Shown: one piece after another, positions 37,001 to 60,941 of the stretch
Numbering within the stretch: position 1 is the first letter of the stretch
Layout: every line of letters begins with the position of its first letter
Source of the DNA: Bimastos eiseni
Lineage: Eukaryota; Annelida; Clitellata; Crassiclitellata; Lumbricidae
Length of the DNA: 64,000 nucleotides
Direction: 5' to 3'
Assembly: GCA_959347315.1 (NCBI GenBank)
Contig: OY365813.1
Location: 35,248,286 to 35,312,285, forward strand
The notes under the pieces: generated by a model
What the model saw: only the letters and a program-made list of their open reading frames with translations
Told to the model about the DNA's origin: nothing
Databases searched by the model: none
Position numbers and translations under genes: made by a program

Positions 37001-39181
37001 ACGAACAATGGCTATGATAAAGAAGCACCGGATGACAGTGTAACGCCGAATGACAATGGTGCATTGTCTTCAGATCGGAATCGTCTACTCGCTGTTTCTG
37101 TGGATGAGACAGTGGGATATCTTCGAAGCACCTTTGTCTGCCTGGCGCCTTGTATTGTCTTCAAGAATGGAAAGTGTGCAGTGTTTGCGCTTGCGATGAT
37201 GTTGCTCTTCATGCTCGCTCTCTCGTTCTGTATTACGTATGCGATACAGCCTCTGGAAAGCGGCGTCTGGTGGGCGATCGTTCTTCTGACCGCTGCTGTT
37301 CTTGGCGTTGTCATCTTCATGGGTGTCATCTGTGTTCATCGACAGACCTACGAGCAAGTCATACTCAAGGTATGTGAGCAAGTCATATTCAGAGTAGGTG
37401 AGCAAGTCATATTCAGAGTAGGTGAGCAAGTCATATTCAGAGTAGGTGAGCAAGTCATACTCAAGGTGTGTGAGCAAGTCATATTCAGAGCAGGTGAGCA
37501 AGTCATACTCAAGGTATGTGAGCAAGTCTTACTCAAGATGTGTGAGCAAGTCATTTTCAGAGTGGGTGATAAACTGATAATAAGTTAAATCCATTGCATA
37601 AAAATTTTTGATTTTTTTAAATCCTTAGGAATCATTTGTACCTCATAATTGTAATATTTATGATAATACTAGTAATAATAATAGCAGTAGATGACCTACG
37701 ATGTTCGGTTGTTTTTGTAGCTGCACTGTATTCCACTCGTGCCTTCGCTGGGTCTCGCTCTTTGTGTTCTACTTCTCGTTGTCAATGCAACGTTGTCCAG
37801 TTGGATCGGTTGCATTATCGTCCTTCTCTTTGGTAAGTATGTCAACATTTATTGACAGCAGTTGCACATTCACCCGTTCTATATCATTGGTATTATTACT
37901 ATTACTGCTAACACTTGCAAATCACTGCAGAGCTATTGTGGTTCCACCTCTTTAGAACAAACTCCTTTCTCCAGTATTAAGACAAATATCCATCCTATAA
38001 ACTAACCAAGACCTCACCTCTTCCTATCTCTCTGCATAACTATTTCACTCACAACTTTCCCACAGTTTCTTCAGCTGATTTCTCATCTTTTCCTCCATCT
38101 CCATCGTCGTTTCAACTCTGGACGCCATCCATCTTAACCTTTCTGACTCTCAGAGGAATGTTCAAAATGGTAATCAACAGGAGATTTGACTCATATAGTA
38201 CATAGTACTGTAACGGTTCAGAGGTACGCCTACCTAGTGTCTGCCTACCTAGTGTCTGCCTACCTAGTGTCTGCCTACCTAGTGTCTGCCTACCTAGTGT
38301 CTGCCTGCTGTAGTGTCTGTCTGTTGTGTACATCTGTCTACCGTGCTCTTTCTACTGTGGTATCTACCTGTTGTATACGCTTATCTACTATCTATTGTAA
38401 TCCATCTACTATCTACTGTAGATATCTACTATCTACTGTCTCCTATCTACTGTGTATCATCTACTATCTACAGCAAGTTAGTATAAAAGAGAGGATAGTC
38501 AGTCGAGTAGAGAGTTCGCCTGGAAGATCGTCGTCGTCGCCTGGGAATCGTCGTCGTCTGGAGATCGTCATCGGGGAGCCTTGTAGATTCGGCTTCGGCC
38601 TTGCAGTCTCGGCGCCTAGGAAGCACGAATAGTCGTCGTGGCTTGCGATAGTCGTCATGGATATAGTCGACGTAGATTTGCGATAGTCGCCGTCAGCCAT
38701 GGACGTAGCGTTGCAATTACTCGTTAGTTATCGACGTAGGGCGTATTGAGGGGGTGAGATACGGACTGTTTCCGAATGGGCGCTACAGAAGTATTGTTTT
38801 CTGTTGGACATTAAATGAGGATTATCGAACAAGCGTATCTTATTCCAGGCATCATCCAGAAGGAGCTATTTAAACCTTAAATGGTTAGTCTTCAGCAAAC
38901 CACTGAAGCCTTACTCAGCGGACTGCAACTCGAACTACCCCCATATCGGACGGGGCTGCAAGTCGTCATCCTGGTCATTGTCGAATAGGCCCCGTTCCGT
39001 TACAGTACCATTGCAATTGGGTATATTTATGGTTAATTATAATAAATTAATCTGCCATTAATTGTACTTCTTTCGTTGTCTTTAGTTGCATATTGTGTTT
39101 TTCTTTCCAGCCTCCATTCTCTACCTTTCCTATTCCGTTCATCACAGCAAACTCAACAGTCACGTGATGTCTTCATCATAG
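33165..39181 (+). CDS. SLC7A4: Cationic amino-acid transporter family protein (SLC7A4-like), complete, 6 exons
   Basis: Exons 33165-33348, 34135-34305, 34938-35067, 35950-37369, 37721-37832 and 39111-39181 join in phase to 695 codons plus stop. The start region TSETSLHRCLGICDLVIIG, then GAMVGSGIYVMTG, resembles CAT4 (GGMVGSGLYVLTG) more than CAT1-3 (STLGAGVYVL). Further signatures are VNARAWSFYFDSLFSGAISN, WAFSGFETISCAVEETQ, IGTLCAFTTAIL and RYALAMAEDGLLFPIFAKV. The last two exons give CIPLVPSLGLALCVLLLVVN and ASILYLSYSVHHS. It is an APC-superfamily permease with about 14 membrane helices at a membrane. Mammalian CAT4 has no proven transport activity, so the substrate here is open. An acidic, Ser/Thr-rich loop of about 140 residues (about 413-550) separates two membrane segments, longer than I expect for the family. 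The exon 4 end is ambiguous because of the donor ladder that follows. Confidence 0.92.
33545..33660 (+). mobile_element. SINE 3' half
   Basis: cactcacaattgctttgcgc, ccatcaattgatgatttgtc and the tail tggcgcttaataaatgaatg match the body and end of the SINE copies at 14685 and 23228. It follows a short accgtgaggaaatcacagaa triplication. SLC7A4 intron 1. Confidence 0.55.
33989..34032. repeat. (TA)n microsatellite
   Basis: Nearly pure ta dinucleotides with a single interruption, in SLC7A4 intron 1. Confidence 0.9.
37352..37567 (+). repeat. In-frame 9 x 24-nt repeat carrying splice donors at the end of SLC7A4 exon 4
   Basis: Nine exact-period units start at 37352 and then every 24 nt. Each has gagcaagtcatactcaag or gagcaagtcatattcaga, followed by gtatgt, gtgtgt, gtaggt or similar. 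The first unit is the natural exon end (EQVILK, then donor gtatgt at 37370). The frame stays open through all units (EQVIFRVG-type octapeptides) to a stop at 37586-37588. Confidence 0.93.
37950..38150 (+). mobile_element. Degraded LINE 3' fragment
   Basis: ctctttagaacaaactcc and attaagacaaatatccatcc, then cactcacaactttc and cgccatccatcttaacc, parallel the 3' region of the LINE at 39480-40500. SLC7A4 intron 5. Confidence 0.5.
38209..39004. mobile_element. Solo LTR, 796 bp, with 4-bp target-site duplication
   Basis: It begins TGTAACGG and ends CCGTTACA, the TG...CA inverted ends of an LTR, and is flanked by gtac at 38205-38208 and 39005-39008. Inside are a 15-bp tandem repeat (cctacctagtgtctg, about five units at 38228-38305), a TATA box and, downstream, attaaa-type sequence. 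A 4-bp duplication fits a Gypsy-like LTR retrotransposon; no internal coding region is present, so LTR-LTR recombination is likely. SLC7A4 intron 5. Confidence 0.8.
38482..38488 (+). promoter_or_regulatory. TATA box inside the solo LTR
   Basis: gtataaaagagaggatag lies about one third into the LTR, where a U3 promoter is expected. It implies plus orientation. Confidence 0.5.
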
Positions 39182-39480
39182 AAATGGATCCCACGTCATC
39201 GTAATTCAGAATCCAAGGACAGTTCAAAAGAGGAAGAGAGTTATGCAGAAATTCTAATTATGTCGGCAGCCATTGAAGGGCAATTAAGATTAATTAATCA
39301 AAAGAACTTGTTAAATGTCATTCCGTCTTGTGATTAACAGTATCAACATGATTTTTCCATTAGGTCTACTGGCGATGAGATCAGCCTCAACCTTTGGAAC
39401 AGTGTTTGAGCTTCTGGAAGGGGAAGGATGGATCGAGGGAGTACGTCTTCTGTGCTATGTATATTTTAGACGATGTGATC
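39182..39480 (+). other. Downstream of SLC7A4; candidate orphan exon 39364-39440
   Basis: This contains the SLC7A4 3' end. A stretch with acceptor tttttccattag and donor gtacgt would encode LLAMRSASTFGTVFELLEG and a few more residues in a phase compatible with exon 5 of SLC7A4. I do not recognise it. Confidence 0.25.
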
Positions 39481-40500
39481 AACTGAGCTGTTTCCAAGAG
39501 CCGACCAATTTTCTCTGCCGTATTTGATTCTGCATTCACTCACACATTCACTGCAAATTCTCCTGTCCGCAACCTAGGCATAATCATTGACCAATCATTG
39601 ATCATTGCTTTGCTGATCACATCACCCATCTTTCTTGCTTCATGCATATCCGTGATCTTCGTAGAATCCGCCCTATGCTTGACTCCAAAACTGCATCCAC
39701 AATCGCCACATCAATAGTTCACGATAAATTGGATTACTGTAATTGCCTTTTGCTCAACATAGACACCACCCAATTAAATTGCTTCCAAGCCATTCAGAAT
39801 GCTCTCGCCCGTGCTGTCACCAAGACCCCAAAGCATCACCATATCACTCCTGTCCTCAAATCACTCCACTGGCTCAAAATACCTGAACGGATCGAATATA
39901 AGGTCATTTAACTCACCTACAACACACTGCAATCCCCACAGTCCACATATTATTTATTTATTACTTAAATTTGATACCGCCCTTCTTCCAACATTTATTG
40001 CTCAGAAGTGCACACACGCCTCGACGGCGCAATTGTAGTTGTAGGCCTACTGCAGAGCAATTGTGAGCGAAGGACTTGCTCAAGGTCCCTACACCTTGTG
40101 ACTCCCCGGACGAGGGTCGAACCCGCTCGCTCAGCGCACACTGAGTGTTACGGGCTGACTGTTCTAACCGATCGGCCACTGTGACATATCTCCGTCAGTT
40201 GTTCACGATTCAACCACAATGTCATTCAACCCGTTCCTCTTCCAAACCCTCACTCTGCTTCGTCCTCCCATCACTTCATCACTAAAATTTGCAAATCGTT
40301 CCATAGCCGTTAATTGCTGTCCCGCCTCTTTGGAACAAACCCTCTCCCGCATTAAGACAAATATCCGATCCGTCCTACGAACTCACAGACACCTCACCTC
40401 TTGCTACCTCCCCAAAGGTCTTTCACTCACAACTCAAAACACGGCTATTTCGCAAACACTTCACCATTTAAATTTTCTTACATCAATACCAGCGCCTCGT
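39480..40500 (+). mobile_element. CR1/L2-like LINE fragment split by a SINE
   Basis: Frame-disrupted relative of the LINE at 30346-31549 (MHIRDLRRIRPMLDSKTAS, then TPVLKSLHWLKIPERIEYKV). It continues after the SINE at 40190 with ctccgtcagttgttcacgat, which matches the uninterrupted copy. Confidence 0.75.
39951..40183 (-). mobile_element. tRNA-derived SINE nested in a LINE, with 6-bp duplication
   Basis: Flanked by acatat at 39945-39950 and 40184-40189. Minus-strand head with gatcggttagaacagtc and gcgggttcgaccctcg, body agggaccttgagcaagtcc, end gaagggcggtatcaaat. The unfilled site is visible in the intact LINE copy (cacatatatctccgtcag). Confidence 0.85.
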
Positions 40501-41387
40501 TGTTTATCATAGTTCTGGGCACCAGATTATTCACGCTCATCAACTCTGACCTTGAAGGCCGCTACCGATTGGTCTCGGCCGTTGCGGCTCCACTAAGGGA
40601 GGAGATTCTTACATCAATACCAGCACAAGGCGTGCAGTACCTAGCCCACTGAGATAGCGGCCCATCCTAAGTGTAGTTCAGACTGGCCCAATATTAGATG
40701 AAACTGAGGTTAAGGTTCGATCTACGAAATCCGTATTTTGAATTCAATCGATCGTTACAGAACTGACAGTTTACTTACTTACTCTGCTGGCTATTTATAC
40801 GACGTTTCATCCGTGCGCCATCTTAATTATTTCACAAATCGGTTGAGGAAGTTGATAAAAATCTTGAAAAATTGAAATTGAGTCATAGAATAGAAAGGGA
40901 CGAATATACAGTTATTATATGTATGTTATCAGAATTATTCTAGATTTAACATTTCTGCCAGCTGAACGTGGATTTTCACAGCTAACGCTTAAAGTGCTGA
41001 CACTGTTGGCATCTGTAAGAAAGCGGAGGTGGCATAATTGGCATTCAGTAACTTCTAGAGTATGCATAAATAATAAACAATTCTGGTCGCCAGTCTTATT
41101 GGCTGTATTCAAAAGCAACATAGAAAATAAAGCTATCAGTGCAGTTAATCGCATTATCGTCGAATTTAAGCAAGCTTTTGGCCTTGCTCTTGCGACATGC
41201 TAGTGTTGGTACTATCAAGGGTGGAATACCGAACAAGAAATTTAATTCTTGACACTATGTCCTTATTGCCGGCAGCGATTAAAACGCCCAACCCTGATTA
41301 TTGTATTTGGAAATTGTATAGGCCTACACCAAAACTCTAGAATATTGACTACCTTTGGTTACCGTTTTTCAGAGTAAAACTGAAACG
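40501..41387. other. Intergenic stretch before RBM5
   Basis: A LINE remnant is followed by unremarkable AT-rich sequence. The 94-residue frame at 40919-41203 matches no family I know and is probably non-coding. The RBM5 promoter should lie near its right end; an acceptor-like tttttcag at about 41366-41373 hints at a 5' UTR intron. Confidence 0.35.
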
Positions 41388-55911
<14,524 letters not shown>

Positions 55912-56163
55912 TTCCTAACCAACGACTTTAGTTTTCTTACGATAAACTGTCAGATTACGATTTGACTTGTAATGACCGGCAGAGGATGTGCTTAAAGTGC
56001 GTTTCTTTGATCAGGGAATCGTGCGTAGATCTGTGGGGGGTGTGTGTGTGGACTGTTGCATGTTAATCGTCCTTTAGGACATGCAGTGCCAGGAACAAGG
56101 AGGCGATTGTGTGTCTTTTTTTCAGTGTTGGCAGAGGTCGTCTTGTCTATGAGGCTTAGGCTT

Positions 56164-56169
56164 AATAAA
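56164..56169 (+). promoter_or_regulatory. Poly(A) signal of RBM5
   Basis: AATAAA about 250 nt after the RBM5 stop codon, followed by a T/G-rich stretch. Confidence 0.7.
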
Positions 56170-56539
56170 ATTGTGAATTAGTTTCCAGTTATTTATTTTG
56201 TTGCAACCGGACAATAATCTGAGTTGTGAGACGTTGGTTTATACATCGCCCACACACAGCACTTTATTAGTCGTTGTTAGTCCTTGGTCTTATTTATCAC
56301 TTGCTATTCAATGAGCTCAACTGATTATCTTGCTTTCCTCAAACTCAAAATGACTTTTTGAGTTGTTGGACGTAAATTTTGGATGTCTCCTTTTCTGCTA
56401 AGTATCTGTCTCTTCTGTTTAGTATCTCCATGCATCTATTCTTTTGACTCCGTTTCTTTTGTCAATCAACCAATGATAGGCTGACTCTTTTCTGTCTTAA
56501 CAGACTGATCTTCTGATTGTGGATTGCTTTTGGTGATGG

Positions 56540-57380
56540 ATGTGGTCTTGAGACCGCGGTCTTGGTCTCAAGACTGGAAAACTGCGGTCTTGGTGTTGGC
56601 CTTGGTCTCGAATGCATGGGTCTTGGTCTTGGTCTCGGACCATCGGTCTTGGTCTCGGACCATTGGTCTTGGTCTCGACTGCGTCGGTCTTGGTCTTAAA
56701 GGAACGGTCTTGGGATTGGTCTCCGTCTTAGGTTAGCGTTCTTGGTCATTTGCCGTATCAGAGCAATTTCTTTGATATATTTCGGTTATTTTCGATTACG
56801 AGAGACATCGGATGTTTAGGCCCTATGCGCTTGTTATCGATTTATGACGAGCTGATCATCTATATAATATATGCCTATCTGTTTCTATGGGCAAAAAAAT
56901 GCATTTGCAACGGGACCAGTCACTTCAAAATTTTCTTTGACAAATGTCAAGGTTTTGGAACAATAATGATTATGTGGTTGGCCACGTGTAGTCACTGTTA
57001 ACCTACGATTCCGAGTACAAGTAGGCCTATACCATTAAAATGGAACGTTAATCTACTTATTCAGATGTCTTATTTAGAACCTATCGTATACTGTAGGTAA
57101 TTGATATTGTGATATTCTCAGGCCGAAGCCAAGGGCTGAACCCACAAAAGTTCAGACTGGCCGATAAAACTGTTTTCTGGGCCATTCTTGAGATTAGTAT
57201 TCTTCCGCAATAAAATTAATGTTTTATGCGTGTTATTCCGTTTTAGCGTCTAAATAAAGTGAATTGTTTATAAAAAACGAGTCTTGCTCTTGGACCCTTG
57301 GTCTCGGACCTCTTGGTCTTGGTATCGGACCTCTTGGTCTTGGACCTTTCGGTCTTGGTCTCGTGCTCAACACTGGTTTT
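56540..57380. mobile_element. gtcttggtctcgg-repeat element, split
   Basis: Two arrays of ggtcttggtctcggacc units (56545-56735 and 57275-57365) flank about 540 bp of unrelated sequence. The right edge (ctcaacactg) matches the inverted end of the 21575-22041 element, so this is a longer or interrupted relative. Confidence 0.5.
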
Positions 57381-57594
57381 GGTGCACCTTCAATTGTTGC
57401 CTTCTGTATATGGTGGTATAGAAGTTATTTATCACACCCAGAATGGGGTCTCCATTGGAGAGCAGATGTCAAAAGAGAGGCAGAGGGAGCAGTTAATTCG
57501 GATTATGGTGAGGGTGGAGACGTCCAGAAAGAGGGTTGGTAATTTCAGAGGACGTCTGATTTGTTCCCTGGAGAACGGGGCGTGTTGTACATAC

Positions 57595-57838
57595 ATGTGG
57601 AAATGATGTTCAATCGAATCTCTTACTAATCGTTTGGTTTCTGCTTTGAAACAGTTATCTAAGAAATCGCGAAACGAACGAACATTTGTGAGCAAATGTT
57701 TACTTAAAAGCTAAACAATACAGACACGTTATGCAATATTCAGCTAACAGCAGGAATTGAGAATAGGAATAATTTGAGTCTTAATATTGTTCATAATTAT
57801 CTAAGACTACGACGCTAATAAGCTGTTTGGGTTGGGAA
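57595..57838. repeat. Paralogous block A1 (partner 62510-62750)
   Basis: Shared phrases with 62510-62750 include gagcaaatgttt, gaataggaataatt and taataagctgt, in the same order and orientation. Confidence 0.7.
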
Positions 57839-58190
57839 TAAGGCTGTCAAAAATGTTGAAATGACGACCCGGGTTAGGAAATGTGTTAGGAAATGTAGAA
57901 AATCACGCGTTTTTTTCGGAATGTCGGGCCCCGAGAATCGATTTCATTGCCCGGGCAGTCAGCCAATACGACCAATCTGGCACATGGTCGGGTAAAACCG
58001 CGCATTTTTAAGGAATGTCATTACCCGAGAACCGATTTTTATTGTCCGGGTACTCGGCCAATATGACCAAGGAAATATTTCTGGCATACGTTCAGGTAAA
58101 ATCGGGTATTTTAACGTAATTTTGGGTACCCGAAAACCGATTTCATTACCCGGGTAGTCAGATTCGGTCGGGTACCCGTTGACAGCCTTA
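57839..58190. mobile_element. MITE-like element with taaggctgtcaa inverted ends and internal tandem repeats
   Basis: Left end taaggctgtcaa, right end ttgacagcctta. Inside, units of about 105-115 bp repeat a cccgagaaccgatttt, cattacccgggtagtcag and gaccaa order roughly three times. No target-site duplication resolved. Confidence 0.6.
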
Positions 58191-59005
58191 GTTCTGGAAT
58201 ACATACATATTAGTTAAATTCACTCGAATATTACGATTTCAAACCCTCCTATGAAAATTGAATATGGGAGCCATCCTAGGAGGGATCATTCATCCAAATT
58301 CTTGAATCATGGATATATATGCACTACTATATTTGACGTTTGACCCAAATCTAGTCTTTTAGTGAGTTTGTTATTATATAATAACATTATTATTATATTA
58401 TTTTTATATTTATGGTTGTTAGTTGTTACACAACTATGCATAGAAATATAAGCGTATAAAAATGGTGAATCGATTAAATGTCAACACGAGAGAAGATTAA
58501 TATGAAAAAGCGAAATTGTTGAAATGTCTTAACAGCTGCAGAAAAAGTCTTATAAGATAATAATTATAAATTAACGAATTGTCAATGTGCTAACGTAACT
58601 CTTCAAGCGGTATATAAGTTATGCATGTTCCAGGATAATTTGAAATGAGTGTTACACACGTGTCTTGAATATGCGACACAATTTCCCTAACCCTAACCCT
58701 ACACAAAGTTTCTTAGTTATATCACCAGATGTAAATATGTCGCTATGTGTCATTATATAATAACTAATAGAATTAGAATTATAAGATAAGCATGTGATAG
58801 ATTAGCTTATATTATGTTGGTTAATTAATGAGCCAGCACGTGACCGACCAGTGATAATTAATTACATAGATAGATACGGGGATCTCAAAGACAGCTTGGA
58901 CAAACTCAGCTGTTGTGATCAAAGGTGGACGATGGCGATTGGATAAAGATATCGTTATCGTCTGCGGAGCATGTTCATTGGGATCAACATATCGAATATA
59001 CGTAC
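58191..59005. other. AT-rich spacer left of the kringle exons
   Basis: Contains paralogous block B1, a short telomere-like ccctaaccctaaccctac at about 58687, and no clear exon. The minus-strand frame running on from the kringle (58821-59005) is probably read-through of the intron. Confidence 0.4.
58430..58640. repeat. Paralogous block B1 (partner 63290-63500)
   Basis: Shared aaagcgaaattgttgaaatg, gctaac and agcggtwtataa-like phrases in the same order as at 63290-63500. Confidence 0.6.
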
Positions 59006-60366
59006 CACATAATTTCACATCGCAATCTTCCCACGTTTTGTTTGGGTCAGTGGTATAGCACCAGACTCCCTCGATATTTTTTCTATCCGGATTTCGGCAT
59101 TTGTTGCCAGCCGCCGAAGCACTTCCTTCTGAAAAGAGCGTCGAATTTTTGAAGTCGTTGTTGTTAGGTTGATTGGAATCCCAACGTTGACATGTGAGAC
59201 CAGACCGTGTTGCGCTCACAGTTCCGACATACTCGCGTCCAGCCGTAGTCAGCTTACAATCAACACCTGAGTAGATGGGAGAGCTTCGTATGTACAGGGG
59301 GTATACCATATCAACCAGGGGTGCAAAAAAGCAAGATTTTTCAAAATCAAAAGTTGTTTTTTCTGTTTTTTGGTTTTATTTGGTTTTTTGGTGTTTAGTT
59401 TTATTTTAAATTTTGTCACAATAGTTTTGTTATAAAAAGCATAAAAGAAAAGAAAGCATGAAAAAGAGCTAAAATTTCGGACTGAATAATATACAATTAG
59501 TAATATAATAGTAATATTACTAACTAAATTAAATAAAAATATAAAAAAAACTAAAAACCTAAATTTGCAATTTTTTCGTATCTTTTGGTTTTTTGTAAAA
59601 AATCAAAAAACCCAATAACCAAAACACCGACATGTTTGCAACCCTGATATCAACTCTGCATGTGTTCGTAGTAGCAATGACCAGCTTACGGGAATAAAGT
59701 GAGTTCCAAAAAATGCAAAATCTTTTATTTCAGTCAATATTCATAATCGTCAATAATTTTGTAACACTGTAACACTCGGAATGTCAAGATCTGGTATTGG
59801 TTAATTCGCGGACGCTTGAATGACTGACTGACTGACCAGAACCTGCGCTCTCTGCCTCCTTCCGTTTTAAGCGACTGATTGACCCACCGATTTGACTGAG
59901 TGACTGACTGACCGATTGACTAACCGACTGACTGACTGGCTGTCTTAATTCTTTATCTAGTGGTTTTGTTGGTTGTCTTAATTCTTGTTGGCTGTCTTAA
60001 TTCTTTATCTAGTGGATTTGTTGGTTTAATGATTGTTTTACGGTTGATATGAGGGAGTTAATTGAATGTTTAATTTTCTTTATTGGTTGATTGATAGAGT
60101 TTACGAACCACAAACGTCGACATCACATTCTTCCCATCTTTTGTTTGGGTCAGTGGTGTAACACCAGACTCCCTCGCTGTGATTATCGGGACTTCGGCAT
60201 TTTTTGCCAGCAGCCGTTGCACCTCCTTCTGGAAAGAGCGACGAATCTTTGAAGTTGTTCTTGTGAGGTTGGTCGGAATCCCAACGTTGACATGTGAAAC
60301 CAGATCGCGTTACACTTAGAGGTCCGGTATACTCGCGCCCGGCCTTTGTAAATTTACAGTCAAAAC
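59006..60366 (-). CDS. Kringle-domain protein, two intact kringle exons (partial gene)
   Basis: Minus strand. Exon 60366-60109 (258 nt) and exon 59266-59006 (261 nt) each encode one kringle and each is phase 1 at both ends, the symmetric class used for kringle exon shuffling. Both show the six kringle cysteines: DCKF or DCKL, LTC/FTC before QRWDS, KKC/NKC, GVWCYTTDPNK, EEC/EDC and DVC/KLC. Kringles are secreted protein-binding modules seen in plasminogen-like proteases and receptors. The lysine-site acidic pair (PDxD) is not preserved cleanly. No signal peptide, protease or membrane exon was found nearby, so gene identity is unknown. A hAT MITE lies in the intron between the two exons, close to the 59266 exon. 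Confidence 0.75.
59316..59646. mobile_element. hAT-type MITE, 331 bp, with perfect 8-bp target-site duplication
   Basis: Ends CAGGGGTGCAAA and, reverse-complemented, CAGGGTTGCAAA. Both flanks are atatcaac (59308-59315 and 59647-59654). The arms are long A/T-rich inverted sequences (ttttggttttttgg and its complement), so the element can fold back. It sits 50 bp upstream, in transcription sense, of the kringle exon at 59006-59266. Confidence 0.85.
59655..60108. other. Kringle gene intron with actgactgactg-type repeats
   Basis: Contains gactgactgactgacc-like tetranucleotide repeats (59815-59940) and a ttggttgtcttaattctt duplication (59940-60010). No coding seen. Confidence 0.5.
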
Positions 60367-60683
60367 CTGAATGGTTAAAGAAGTTCCACATTCGATTGGT
60401 GAAAACTTGTATTGATAGGAGCAAAACGATCAGCCTGAATTGAGTTTTAAATTGTAACTTAGTTTAGTTTGTAATGGAAAACTGAACTGTTGCATATCTT
60501 CAGAGCCTAAAAATTTTAGTTGTGGAGAGGTCTACCACTTTGTTCAGAGGCGCTTGTATCAGTTACTGCTTTGCGCTTTTATTGAGTGTTTAATTGCTTT
60601 ATTGATTGTTTGTTTGTTGGACAGCTGGTTGCCTTATTGATTGATTGATTGAATGGTTTAGGCTATTTATGGAATTTGCCTAC

Positions 60684-60941
60684 CACAAAATTTCACATCA
60701 CATTCTTCCTATCTTTTGTTTGGATCAGTGGTGTAACACCAGACTCTCTCGCTGTGATTATCGGGATTTCGGCATTTGTTGCCAGCAGCCGTTGCACCTC
60801 CTTCCGGAAAGAGCGACGAATCTTTGAAGTTGTTCTTGTGAGGTTGGTCGGAATCCCAACGTTGACATGTGAGACCAGATCGCGTTACACTCAGAGGTCC
60901 GGTATACTCGCGCCCGGCCTTTGCAAATTTACAATCTACAC
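60684..60941 (-). pseudogene. Broken third kringle exon
   Basis: Very similar to the exon at 60109-60366 but with three lesions on the minus strand. The acceptor AG is TG (60942-60943 region reads gtttg before the exon). The Gly of EGVWCY is Arg. The conserved Trp codon after NKR is a TAG stop at 60709-60711. The donor (gtaggc) is still plausible. As written it cannot contribute a kringle. Confidence 0.75.

Noticed and set aside
40919..41203. 94-residue frame upstream of RBM5
   Set aside because: Composition unremarkable, no recognised motif, no supporting splice or start context; probably chance.
58687..58706. Telomeric repeat suggesting a chromosome end
   Set aside because: Only three units, flanked on both sides by unique and transposon sequence; interstitial.
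58821..59005. Extension of the kringle frame past the 59006 donor
   Set aside because: A good donor (gtacgt) follows the last cysteine at the same place as in the sister exons; the extension has no domain and is taken as intron.
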